Shown: positions 1-6,326, counted from the first letter of the stretch. The stretch is DNA of 7,809 nucleotides from Nitrososphaeraceae archaeon (GCA_025922735.1 JAICHI010000049.1:1-7809), one strand, 5' to 3'. Notes: generated from the letters alone by a model not told the origin. A program made the numbers and translations.

Positions 1-166
1 AACAGACCCTAAAAACTTTATTTAAATTACACTCGAATAACCCTGTTTCATGCTCTCTTCCCTTTATGCACTTGATATCTGCATCATCATCCTCTTCCTC
101 CTAAGCAGCTTTTCTTCTACAAGTGTCTCACAAGAGTCTCAATGATAGAAGGTATAATGTTATTTG
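1..166. other. No gene seen at left edge
   Basis: I find no supportable coding region here. The minus strand has a frame of about 25 codons ending in TAA at 64-66, but it is closed by TGA just upstream and has no start codon. The plus strand is T/C-rich and interrupted by stops. It may be the tail end of an intergenic region. Confidence 0.5.
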
Positions 167-190
167 ATATTATCGTGTGCAATAATATAC
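167..190 (+). promoter_or_regulatory. Putative promoter of the hemerythrin gene with overlapping inverted repeat
   Basis: An AT-rich TATA-like element (AATAATATAC, 181-190) lies about 45 bases before the ATG at 233, which would put a start site near 210 and give a leader of about 20 nt. A 7-bp inverted repeat, ATATTAT (167-173) and ATAATAT (182-188) with an 8-base spacer, overlaps this element and could be an operator. AT-rich dyads arise easily by chance, so the operator reading is weak. An AGGTGAT at 197-203 is too far from any start codon to act as a ribosome site. Confidence 0.35.
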
Positions 191-232
191 AATCATAGGT
201 GATACCCCTTTTCATATCAAAAAAGAAATAGC

Positions 233-868
233 ATGAGATGCGCAGTATCTATCATGGATTCTTCTTCTTCCTCTTTTTCTACTGACAGCCTGATGCAGGA
301 ACACATAATCGTAAGACGAATAGGAAACATCGCACAAAGATGCTCCGATAGACTATATGCAAATAAGGATATACCGATAGAAGATATTCAAATAATCTCT
401 GTTGTCATGGAGGAGTTCATAGATGCCTTACATCACGGAAAGGAAGAGAAAGCGTACTTTCCGATTACAAGAAGCAAAGATAGTTTTTCAGAAGATATCC
501 GAAAATTCCTAATCGAACATGAGCTTGGAAGAAGAATAGCAAACATGCTTAGGCGTGAATTGGATACACTCATAGAGCATGAAGATAGAAACAGCAAAGG
601 AGCTAGTATTGGACTGAAATGGAACAATAGCAGCAAAGAACCTGTTGCAAGATTTTTAAAATCATATGCAATCTTTGTCTCCGACCACACTGCTAAAGAG
701 GACACGTTTTTCAAATCAATACTGGAGAAAAACAGTATATCTGAAGAAGAGGACAGGGAGCTACTAAGACATTATGAAGTATGCAAAGGCCAGATTGGGG
801 GTCAAGCGAGAATAGAGGAAATGCTGAAACTTATCGATTACTTGGAGAGTAGAGAATGGACAAAATAA
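233..868 (+). CDS. Hemerythrin-like HHE domain protein
   Basis: A 211-residue soluble protein, all-helical by composition, with the histidine/acidic pattern of the hemerythrin HHE family. Visible residues are H24 in QEHIIVRRI (helix 1), H67-H68 followed by E71-E72 (HHGKEE, helix 2), H96 in EHELGRR (helix 3) and H152 with E156-D157 in DHTAKED (helix 4). These are the positions expected to hold a non-haem di-iron centre. Family members bind oxygen, sense or detoxify nitric oxide, or handle iron; the sequence does not say which. There is no signal peptide or membrane segment, so it is probably cytoplasmic. The N-terminus is uncertain: ATG at 254 (M8) or 293 (M21) would remove a serine-rich stretch that lies outside the domain, and there is no Shine-Dalgarno to decide. 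The C-terminal 30 residues (about 180-211) extend beyond the core helices. It is monocistronic and unrelated to the cobalamin operon downstream. Confidence 0.85.
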   Translation: MRCAVSIMDSSSSSFSTDSLMQEHIIVRRIGNIAQRCSDRLYANKDIPIEDIQIISVVMEEFIDALHHGKEEKAYFPITRSKDSFSEDIRKFLIEHELGRRIANMLRRELDTLIEHEDRNSKGASIGLKWNNSSKEPVARFLKSYAIFVSDHTAKEDTFFKSILEKNSISEEEDRELLRHYEVCKGQIGGQARIEEMLKLIDYLESREWTK

Positions 869-895
869 TATAATTGAAAGGCTAGTCCAAACTTC

Positions 896-908
896 TTTAA
901 ATATATAG
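896..908 (+). promoter_or_regulatory. Archaeal TATA box before the 84-residue ORF
   Basis: TTTAAATATATAG closely matches the archaeal TATA consensus. A start site about 25 bases downstream (near 930) would give the ORF at 986 a leader of about 55 nt. A second weaker TATA-like string (CTTATATC, about 946-953) sits at the distance expected for a short leader. The presence of a good promoter is the main reason to take the small ORF seriously. Confidence 0.5.
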
Positions 909-985
909 TATAATGAACTGAATTTACAGGATAAACTTTGATTATCCTTATATCCCATGAGGAAGTATAAGTTATTGCTTCCAGC

Positions 986-1240
986 ATGGCTAATCCTCCT
1001 CGTCTATTATCTTCATTAATTCAACAGTGCCGTTACGAAATAGACGATGTAGACAAGCAGTTTGAGCTCTTGCAGAAAATAAATTCGTTATTGCCAAAAA
1101 CAATTAGGTTGAGGATGCCCTCATTGATAACTGATGATTATATCCGTACCGCCTTAGATACAATAGACGAATATCTTCTCGGCAAAAAGCGCACACTGCT
1201 AAACAGAAAATTGAATGTTATGTATGATACTGTCACCTAG
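986..1240 (+). CDS. Small uncharacterised helical protein
   Basis: I do not recognise this 84-residue protein. It is charged, lacks cysteines other than C15, has no membrane segment and has the heptad-like leucine/isoleucine spacing of a small helical protein (about residues 7-35 and 50-75). The C-terminal third is basic (LLGKKRTLLNRKLN). The start is the ATG at 986, which has no clear ribosome site, although GAGGA lies about 25 bases upstream. In favour of a real gene are the TATA box at 896-908, an N-terminus with a normal amino-acid composition (MANPPRLLSS), and a length that is unlikely to be accidental in AT-rich sequence. Against it are the absence of any recognisable family and the isolated position. 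Its role is unknown. Confidence 0.45.
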   Translation: MANPPRLLSSLIQQCRYEIDDVDKQFELLQKINSLLPKTIRLRMPSLITDDYIRTALDTIDEYLLGKKRTLLNRKLNVMYDTVT

Positions 1241-1525
1241 GCTAGCAACTTCATAAGAATAAAAATACTAACTAACTGTTGTGCTATGTAATAGAGGCCA
1301 TTTGGTTATTCCTTCCATTATAGCCTATCCCTTACATCATCATAATGTCAAAATCATAGAATTTCTAGGAAAATTGATTTATATATATTTTCAAGAAGAG
1401 GTCAATACAGCGCTTAGAATAGCGCACACATATCCTGAAAGGTCAGTTACAAAAGGCACTAGAATTTTTCTTAGCAGGATTTTGTGACTACATCATCAAT
1501 CAATAGTCTGTGGCCAGTACAAACA
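1241..1525. other. Gene-poor interval before the cobalamin operon
   Basis: No convincing gene. A GTG-initiated frame of 68 codons (1281-1487) has no ribosome site, no TATA box at a sensible distance and no recognisable motif; I treat it as accidental. A small perfect hairpin (GCGCT at 1410-1414, AGCGC at 1421-1425) lies inside it. I see no cobalamin-riboswitch-like structure ahead of the operon. Confidence 0.5.
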
Positions 1526-1538
1526 TTCTAAATATAGC
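1526..1538 (+). promoter_or_regulatory. Promoter of the cobalamin operon
   Basis: TTCTAAATATAGC is a good archaeal TATA box centred about 30 bases before the ATG at 1563. Transcription would start within a few bases of the ATG, so the first gene of the operon would be translated from a leaderless or nearly leaderless message. That agrees with the absence of a Shine-Dalgarno before 1563. There is thus no room for a 5' leader riboswitch. Confidence 0.6.
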
Positions 1539-1562
1539 TCGTGTCAATGGGTTCTTGAAAGA

Positions 1563-2654
1563 ATGAGGGAAAAGGTCATTATCAGCAAGGGGATGAGAAC
1601 TTGCTCTCACGGTGGCATTTATTCAGTAAACCCTCGTCTTGTCAGACTCGACTGCAGCTCAAGCATCAATCCTCTTGGTACTCCAAGAAAGGCAATATCG
1701 GCTATCAAGATGAATGCCAACTCCCTTGCGCAGAAGTATCCTGATCCCGAGTGCAGAGAGCTGAAGAAAAGCCTGTCACGTTACCTCGGAATTGACCCGG
1801 AATGGATTAGCGTAGGAAATGGGGCGATAGAAGTTATCTATTGGTTTGTATGTGCAGCCTTTGTAAAAGGGCGTGTAGTTATCCCAGCACCGACTTTTTG
1901 TGAATACGAGCTTGCATCACAGAAAGCAGGTGCAGAAGTGACATTTGTACCGCTACATAATTTGGAGCTTGAGGCCGGTCAGGTAATTGAAAAAGCAAGA
2001 GGAGCTGACGCGGTATTTCTTTGCAATCCAAACAACCCTACAGGGATACTTGCCACCAAGCAGATAATGAAAATAATCGAAAATGTAGATAGCTCAACAA
2101 GAATCCTTCTTGATGAATGCTTCATTGAGCTGGCAGACAATCCTGATGCTAACACGATGATTGAGCAGATATCGGAATTTGATAACCTCGTGATCCTGAG
2201 GTCACTGACCAAGTCATTTGGACTCGCTGGCCTGCGAGTAGGTTATGGTGTGTGCAATCCAACCCTTGCAAAGAAATTGTCAGCAAATAAGATCCCGTGG
2301 AATGTAAACGGTCTTGCGCAGGTTGCAGGAGTGGCTGCCCTACTAGAAAGAAGAAGATATCTATCAAAAGCAAGGGCACTTGTCAAAAAAGAGCGAAAAT
2401 TTTTGCATGACAGTATTGGCAAATTACAATCATTTCGTCCATTAAGATCAAACTCAAACTATTTTCTTGTCCACTTGCAAGGCAGAAATTCCACACAATT
2501 TAGAGATAAATTACTAAAGAAAACTGGTGTGCTTGTAAGAGATTGCAGCACGTTCACTGGCATGGGCACTCAATATATCAGATTAGCGGTCAAGATGCAT
2601 ACGGAAAATATTCTATTGTTAAAAGCACTGGAGGCTTTTGATCATAATGACTAG
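1563..2654 (+). CDS. cobD: CobD-like PLP enzyme (L-threonine-O-3-phosphate decarboxylase)
   Basis: A 363-residue fold-type I PLP enzyme of the HisC/CobD branch of class I/II aminotransferases. Motifs in order are SSSINPLGTP (32-41), YPDPECRELK (59-68), CNPNNPTG (154-161), LLDECF (182-187), SLTKSFGLAGLRVGY (214-228) with the Schiff-base lysine at K217 and the cofactor-phosphate arginine at R225, and the C-terminal substrate arginine at YIR (R340). The combination of INPLG, YPDPxCRxL and SLTKxFxLxGLRxGY is what CobD proteins show. CobD decarboxylates threonine phosphate to (R)-1-aminopropan-2-yl phosphate, the nucleotide-loop linker, in the cytoplasm. First gene of the operon; it overlaps the next by 8 bases. 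Histidinol-phosphate aminotransferase is the main alternative, but every neighbour belongs to cobalamin synthesis. Note that 'cobD' is also used in some organisms for the cbiB function. Confidence 0.78.
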   Translation: MREKVIISKGMRTCSHGGIYSVNPRLVRLDCSSSINPLGTPRKAISAIKMNANSLAQKYPDPECRELKKSLSRYLGIDPEWISVGNGAIEVIYWFVCAAFVKGRVVIPAPTFCEYELASQKAGAEVTFVPLHNLELEAGQVIEKARGADAVFLCNPNNPTGILATKQIMKIIENVDSSTRILLDECFIELADNPDANTMIEQISEFDNLVILRSLTKSFGLAGLRVGYGVCNPTLAKKLSANKIPWNVNGLAQVAGVAALLERRRYLSKARALVKKERKFLHDSIGKLQSFRPLRSNSNYFLVHLQGRNSTQFRDKLLKKTGVLVRDCSTFTGMGTQYIRLAVKMHTENILLLKALEAFDHND

Positions 2655-3498
2655 GCACGCGAAGCTTATTATGGTACAGGGTACCACGTCCGGTGCAGGC
2701 AAGAGCACAATTGCGATAGGACTGTGCAGGCTTTTTTCAGATCAAGGCTACAATGTAGCACCATTCAAAGCGCAGAACATGTCCTCTAACTTTTTTACTA
2801 CATCCAGCGGATCCAAGGTGGCACTGGTCCAGGCAATACAGGCAGTTGCAGCAAGAAAAGAGCCTGAACCAAGGATGAATCCCATCCTACTCAAGCCGCT
2901 TGGCGAGTATAGAAGTAGTGTATTCATGAACGGTCGTTTCTACTCTGAGATGTATGCAAAAGAGTACTATGAGAAGTTTGTGCTCCAGCAGGGCTTTACG
3001 ATGGTGTTGAAAGCGCTTGACAGTCTAAGGAGCGAAAACGATGTTATAGTCATTGAAGGTGCCGGCTCGCCCTCAGAAATCAACATTGCAAAATACGATA
3101 TTGCCAATATGCTGCTTGCACAAGAGGTAGGAGCGCCTGTAATAATTGTGGCCGACATTGAGAGAGGTGGCTGTTTTGCAAGCATAGTCGGTACGACGCA
3201 GCTGTTAAAGCCCACTCACAGGGCGATGGTTAAAGGCTTTCTAATAAACAAGTTCAGAGGTGATATCACGCTTATAGCACCAGCGATCAAGGAAGTTCAG
3301 AAGATGACAAAGAAGAGAATCCTTGGTATAATTCCTAAGATCGAGTTTAACTTGCCTGAAGAGGATTCCCTTGTTGGCAGCGTGGCAGGTAAGGCAGAGG
3401 TTCCACGGGAATCGTGGAATTGGCAGATCGACCTTATTGCAAAGGCAATAAAAGAGAACATCAACATGGAAAGGATATCAAAGGTTGTGGGGCTCTAG
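2647..3498 (+). CDS. cobQ: CobQ/CbiP-like cobyric acid synthase lacking the glutaminase domain
   Basis: The N-terminal half is a clear CobQ ATPase (dethiobiotin-synthetase-like P-loop). Numbered from ATG 2647 it has Walker A GTTSGAGKST (12-21), PFKAQNMS (39-46), MNPILLKP (77-84), EGAGSPSEIN (137-146), ADIERGGCFAS (169-179), INKFRGD (200-206) and LPEEDS (236-241). CobQ makes four side-chain amides on the corrin ring using ATP and glutamine. Here the protein ends at 283 residues, whereas the family usually runs to about 480-500 with a C-terminal class I glutaminase carrying a Cys/His/Glu triad; none of that domain is present. The last 25 residues (IDLIAKAIKENINMERI) resemble the extreme C-terminal helix of full-length CobQ, as though the glutaminase had been removed in frame. 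The stop is followed at once by the cbiB ATG, so no frameshifted remnant exists. Start: ATG 2647 has GGAGG at 2630-2634, 12 bases away; an in-frame TTG at 2638 is only 3 bases from it. Confidence 0.82.
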   Translation: MTRHAKLIMVQGTTSGAGKSTIAIGLCRLFSDQGYNVAPFKAQNMSSNFFTTSSGSKVALVQAIQAVAARKEPEPRMNPILLKPLGEYRSSVFMNGRFYSEMYAKEYYEKFVLQQGFTMVLKALDSLRSENDVIVIEGAGSPSEINIAKYDIANMLLAQEVGAPVIIVADIERGGCFASIVGTTQLLKPTHRAMVKGFLINKFRGDITLIAPAIKEVQKMTKKRILGIIPKIEFNLPEEDSLVGSVAGKAEVPRESWNWQIDLIAKAIKENINMERISKVVGL

Positions 3499-4458
3499 AT
3501 GTTGTATCTTCTTGGGGCACTTTTCGGTGGCATTGGCATTGATTGGCTGTTTGGTGATCCACCAAATAGATATCATCCAGTTGCATGGCTTGGGCAGCTA
3601 ATCGGCTTTTTTCTCCCGAGGCTTAAAGGGAGCTCTGAAAAAGCCAAGGGAACGATCTTTGTCATTTCACTCGTTATCATAGTAGCTTTAGCCGTTCATT
3701 TTGTTGTATTTGCAAGCAGGTATCTTGCAGGCCTCATTGCACTTGTTGTTGTGTCCGCCATAATATTCAAGATTACGATTGCAATGAAAGGCATGGAGGG
3801 ACATTCCAAAGCAATCATGAACTGCCTGGAGTCTTGTGACTTGGAAGCAACCAGGCAGAACTTGTCCCTGATAGTGAGAAGAAAAACTGACGACCTTGAC
3901 GAGCAGCACATACTTTCAGCAACTATCGAATGCATAAGTGAAAGCACGGTCGATGGTATTGCCGGACCCATCTTCTATTATTCACTTTTTGGTCCGGCCG
4001 GCGCTTTTGCCTACAGGACAATAAACACACTCGATTCTATGGTCGGCTACCATGATGACTATTTCAAGGATATCGGGTGGATGTCTGCAAGGCTTGACAC
4101 TGCTGCAAACTATATTCCTGCAAGAATAACTGCATTCTTGATGGTGGTATCGGCCAAGATACTTGGAGCTGACTGGAAAAATTCGCTTAACATTCTACAG
4201 CGAGACCACGACAAGACATTTAGTCTCAATGCTGGCTACCCAATGGCTACTATGGCGGGGGCATTGCGTGTCAGGCTTGAAAAGATAGGAGACTACACCC
4301 TTGGTGACAATCAAGAGCCTGTTACACTTGAGAAGTGCAAGAAAGCAATCTCAATAATGAAGCTCACTACATTGCTCTTCTGCATTGTAGTATCTGTCCC
4401 AATAATGTCGGTTCTCTATCTGGCAGGCTGGTGGAGGCTTGTGCTTGGCATCCCTTAA
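3499..4458 (+). CDS. cbiB: Adenosylcobinamide-phosphate synthase CbiB
   Basis: A 319-residue polytopic membrane protein of normal CbiB length. It attaches the aminopropanol (phosphate) arm to the f-side chain of adenosylcobyric acid. Family motifs are DWLFGDPPNRYHPVAWLG (15-32), ATIECISESTVDGI (141-154), INTLDSMVGY (175-184), SARLDTAANYIPARI (196-210) and RDHDKTFSLNAGYPMATMAG (235-254). Hydrophobic spans are near 1-14, 51-71, 76-95, 153-172, 208-223 and 290-310. One position looks odd: where I remember L-x-x-(I/L)VGRDT in the family, this protein has LIVRRKTDDLD (124-134), a change of glycine to arginine and aspartate to lysine. The ATG follows the cobQ stop directly, and GGGG at 3489-3492 gives a plausible ribosome site 6 bases upstream. 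The 3' end overlaps cobS by 14 bases. Confidence 0.93.
   Translation: MLYLLGALFGGIGIDWLFGDPPNRYHPVAWLGQLIGFFLPRLKGSSEKAKGTIFVISLVIIVALAVHFVVFASRYLAGLIALVVVSAIIFKITIAMKGMEGHSKAIMNCLESCDLEATRQNLSLIVRRKTDDLDEQHILSATIECISESTVDGIAGPIFYYSLFGPAGAFAYRTINTLDSMVGYHDDYFKDIGWMSARLDTAANYIPARITAFLMVVSAKILGADWKNSLNILQRDHDKTFSLNAGYPMATMAGALRVRLEKIGDYTLGDNQEPVTLEKCKKAISIMKLTTLLFCIVVSVPIMSVLYLAGWWRLVLGIP
4433..4437 (+). promoter_or_regulatory. Ribosome binding site that fixes the cobS start
   Basis: GGAGG inside the end of cbiB lies 7 bases before TTG 4445 but only 1 base before TTG 4439. Optimal spacing therefore favours TTG 4445 as the cobS start. Confidence 0.6.
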
Positions 4459-5218
4459 GCCCATCCAGTCAGTGCTTGCATTTTTGACGATATTGCCGGT
4501 AGGCAAGCAGAACCAGGACATCTATTACATTGCTAAGAACATGTATCTATTCCCAGTCGCAGGACTGGTTATAGGCTCAATCATTGGTGCAATGGCGCTT
4601 GGTATTTCCAATTTTCTGCATCCTCTGCTTATTGGGTTTTTAGTCACTGGAGCCCTTCTAATAATAACTGGGGTTCACCACACCGATGCCTTGGCTGATT
4701 TCGCTGATGGGTTGATGGCAAAAGGCAGTAAGGAAGCCAAGCATAAGGCTATGCTCGATCCTGCGGTTGGCTCAGCAGGGGTGGCGGTGCTTGTAATGTA
4801 TTTCGTAGGCATGATAATTGTATTCAATATCGGCTTTTCGTCTGGCATGGCGATTTTTGCTAGTATCATAACGTCTGAGGTAATAGCAAAGTATGTGATG
4901 GTACTCCTTGCCAACAGGGGTCTGTCTGCATGGGAAGGCTTTAATTCGCCCTTCATTATGGCAATGAAGGACAGGCGCAAGATGCTTGCAGCCACTGGCA
5001 TTATGGTTGCAATTGTAGGGTTTACCACCAGCTATGCCGGCTTTACTGCACTGGTCATTTCTCTTATCCTTGCACAGCTCTTGAAGTATGTTTCTAGCAA
5101 GAGCTTTGGCGGCGTATCTGGAGACGTTCTTGGTGCATCAAATGAGATAACCCGTCTCTCTTCCCTTATGGTGCTATCAGCCTTGTCGTCAATGCCGCAG
5201 GTGATATTGATTTTTTGA
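4445..5218 (+). CDS. cobS: Adenosylcobinamide-GDP ribazoletransferase (cobalamin synthase) CobS
   Basis: An integral membrane enzyme of 257 residues, in the usual family range of about 240-270. It joins adenosylcobinamide-GDP to alpha-ribazole (phosphate), the last assembly step. The N-terminal signature SVLAFLTILPVG (9-20) is typical. The metal-binding acidic motif HHTDALADFADG gives D81, D85 and D88, and is followed by KAMLDPAVGSAGV (101-113), corresponding to the family's MKDSRVGAFG-type segment. Near the C-terminus GGVSGDVLGASNE (222-234) matches the conserved G-x-x-GDVLGA-x-x-E. Hydrophobic spans include roughly 34-54, 57-77, 110-130, 133-157, 181-210 and 238-257. The start is TTG at 4445, chosen from the GGAGG at 4433-4437; this removes two residues relative to the in-frame TTG at 4439. 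It overlaps cbiB by 14 bases and cobY by 4, implying coupled translation. Confident assignment. Confidence 0.93.
   Translation: MASLKPIQSVLAFLTILPVGKQNQDIYYIAKNMYLFPVAGLVIGSIIGAMALGISNFLHPLLIGFLVTGALLIITGVHHTDALADFADGLMAKGSKEAKHKAMLDPAVGSAGVAVLVMYFVGMIIVFNIGFSSGMAIFASIITSEVIAKYVMVLLANRGLSAWEGFNSPFIMAMKDRRKMLAATGIMVAIVGFTTSYAGFTALVISLILAQLLKYVSSKSFGGVSGDVLGASNEITRLSSLMVLSALSSMPQVILIF
5199..5205 (+). promoter_or_regulatory. Ribosome binding site for cobY
   Basis: AGGTGAT complements the conserved 3' end of archaeal 16S rRNA (AUCACCU core). It lies 9 bases (about 10 from the GGTGA core) before TTG 5215 and supports that non-ATG start. The next ATG in frame (5230, M6) would cut into the nucleotide-binding N-terminal strand. 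Confidence 0.6.
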
Positions 5219-5808
5219 TAGCTGCTGTAATGTGCGGTGGCAGAGCGAGCAGAATGCAACAAGTAGACATGGAAAAGCCACTCCTAAAAGTGGATGGTGT
5301 TGAAATGGTCGAGCGTGTAATTTCAGCCTTGGCAAGCTCAGACAGGTTTGACCGCATTGTCGCAGCAGTCTCGCCTAATACCCCGGGAACGATAAAGTTC
5401 CTGAAATCAAAAGCCATTGAGACAATTGAGACAGCTGGTGAGGGCTACTCGCAGGACTTATCATATCTGCTTTCGATATTAAAGCCACAAAAGGTCGTGG
5501 CAGTTCCAGGTGACATTCCACTATTAGATTCTCAGATCGTCAACGAAATTATTAGTGCCATAGATGACAGGCAAGAGCAAGAACCAGCAATTTCGATAAT
5601 CCTTGAAAAAGGATTTGTAGAGGGGATCGGTGTGAAGCCAAGCATAGTATTGAATCAGTACTGTCATTCCGGCATCACGATATTCAACACAATGGTTGTT
5701 GGCGCTGAACCAGTAGAAGAACGCTATTTGGTCATGAACCGAAAAGAGATTGCGCTAAATGTGAATACGAAGGAAGAGCTAGAGCTGGCAGAAAAATTAC
5801 TGGTCTAG
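5215..5808 (+). CDS. cobY: GTP:adenosylcobinamide-phosphate guanylyltransferase CobY
   Basis: A 197-residue nucleotidyltransferase of the GT-A/MobA-like fold, the archaeal replacement for bacterial CobU. It transfers GMP from GTP to adenosylcobinamide phosphate, giving the substrate of CobS. Visible motifs are the nucleotide-binding loop CGGRASRM (7-14), EKPLLKV (20-26) with the conserved lysine K21, AVSPNTPGT (51-59), GEGYSQDL (75-82), VPGDIPLL (97-104, metal-binding aspartate D100) and NVNTKEELELAEKLL (182-196). From memory, methanogen CobY has close equivalents (SPNTPKT, GKGYIEDL, NINTKDDL), so the identity is firm. The start is TTG 5215, whose last two bases belong to the TGA of cobS (a TTGA overlap of 4 bases). 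It ends convergently with rps27e, overlapping it by 12 bases. A MobA-like molybdopterin enzyme is excluded by those motifs and by context. Confidence 0.92.
   Translation: MIAAVMCGGRASRMQQVDMEKPLLKVDGVEMVERVISALASSDRFDRIVAAVSPNTPGTIKFLKSKAIETIETAGEGYSQDLSYLLSILKPQKVVAVPGDIPLLDSQIVNEIISAIDDRQEQEPAISIILEKGFVEGIGVKPSIVLNQYCHSGITIFNTMVVGAEPVEERYLVMNRKEIALNVNTKEELELAEKLLV
5792..5796 (-). terminator. T-tract after rps27e
   Basis: On the minus strand TTTTT directly follows the rps27e TAA stop. A short T-run of this kind is enough for archaeal RNA polymerase termination. It lies inside the 3' end of cobY on the other strand. Confidence 0.4.
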
Positions 5809-5997
5809 CACCTCTAGAACTTTACCAAGGATTTTGGCCTTGCTGCCAGAGCGCTCTGCTAAAAGCTCGCCGCATGATTTGCAGCTTATGTTGTTGGTCG
5901 TGTGTGAAAATACTATTGTCTTTTCGCCGCATTTTGGGCATTGAACAGATAGAAATGAGCTTCTCGGCTTTGGCATCATCATGCTTTCCCGCTTCAT
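5797..5997 (-). CDS. rps27e: Small ribosomal subunit protein eS27 (S27e)
   Basis: A 66-residue zinc-ribbon protein of the small subunit shared by archaea and eukaryotes. Diagnostic features are the N-terminus MKRE...PKPRSSFLSVQC, four zinc-ligand cysteines C20, C23, C39 and C42 (CPKCG...CKSCGELLAE), IVFSH (28-32) and the basic C-terminus GSKAKILGKVLEVL. Length and start agree with the family; MKRE is its usual opening, although SMMM inside it makes a shorter start imaginable. It follows rpl44e with a 10-base gap, as in many archaea. Archaeal genomes often continue with aIF2-alpha, but here the unit stops and converges on cobY. A GGAG about 16 bases upstream is too distant to be a firm ribosome site. 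Confidence 0.95.
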   Translation of the reverse strand: MKRESMMMPKPRSSFLSVQCPKCGEKTIVFSHTTNNISCKSCGELLAERSGSKAKILGKVLEVLDQ

Positions 5998-6007
5998 GTC
6001 GCTGTCA

Positions 6008-6280
6008 TCATATCTCCAGCTTACGAATCCTTAGACCTTGCTTCATCGTCTTGTACTGGCATGTTTTACAGGTGTAGCGTAAAGTCATTTTCTTGGTAGT
6101 CTTGGCAGTTCTCTTGAGCTCGGGGAATTTCTGGCCGCCGTACCCCTTCTTGTCCTCAGCATGCCTGCGAGCGCCTTCAGCCCCTGTCCTTTCCTTACCC
6201 CTCTTGTATAAGGCCAAGGTCTGGACACTATGAGTCTTACAACGGGGGCAGAACTTGCGCATCTCCTTCTGTATCTTCAT
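6008..6280 (-). CDS. rpl44e: Large ribosomal subunit protein eL42 (L44e)
   Basis: A 90-residue, strongly basic zinc-binding protein of the large subunit. It lies near the E site in archaeal and eukaryotic ribosomes. Zinc ligands are C11 and C14 (FCPRCKTHSV) and C71 and C74 (YTCKTCQYK). The family hallmark GYGGQKFPELKR is at 46-57, followed by KTTKKMTLRYTCKTC (60-74). The chosen ATG (6278-6280) gives MKIQKEMRKFC, matching the family's MKxPKE-type opening; M7 would remove it. It is the first gene of a two-gene unit with rps27e. There is no Shine-Dalgarno; the strong TATA box at about 6311-6326 implies a leader of about 10-13 nt. Confidence 0.96.
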   Translation of the reverse strand: MKIQKEMRKFCPRCKTHSVQTLALYKRGKERTGAEGARRHAEDKKGYGGQKFPELKRTAKTTKKMTLRYTCKTCQYKTMKQGLRIRKLEI

Positions 6281-6304
6281 AGAATATCTGTGCTTGCAGA
6301 GGGT

Positions 6305-6326
6305 AATTTAATGTATATATATTTAA
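6305..6326 (-). promoter_or_regulatory. Promoter of the rpl44e-rps27e unit
   Basis: Read on the minus strand this is TTAAATATATATACATTAAA, a near-ideal archaeal TATA box about 37-45 bases before the rpl44e ATG. It predicts transcription start near 6290-6293. A second, divergent promoter lies some 40 bases away. Confidence 0.65.

Noticed and set aside
64..140. Minus-strand frame that could be the end of a gene entering from the left
   Set aside because: The frame is closed by a stop codon just upstream and has no start codon, so it cannot be a gene tail.
1281..1487. 68-codon GTG-initiated frame before the cobalamin operon
   Set aside because: No ribosome site, no suitably placed TATA box, no recognisable motif; length is compatible with chance in AT-rich sequence.
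1526..1562. Possible cobalamin riboswitch before the operon
   Set aside because: The TATA box sits about 30 bases before the ATG, leaving no room for a leader, and no B12-box-like structure is visible upstream.
2638..2646. TTG 2638 as the cobQ start
   Set aside because: Only 3 bases from GGAGG; ATG 2647 is a better codon and still precedes the P-loop strand by a normal distance.
4439..4444. TTG 4439 as the cobS start
   Set aside because: It is 1 base from the GGAGG; TTG 4445 has 7-base spacing and keeps the full N-terminal signature.
4675..5028. Long antisense frame inside cobS
   Set aside because: It is the mirror of a strongly supported membrane-protein gene; its composition follows from the sense codons and it has no promoter or start signal.
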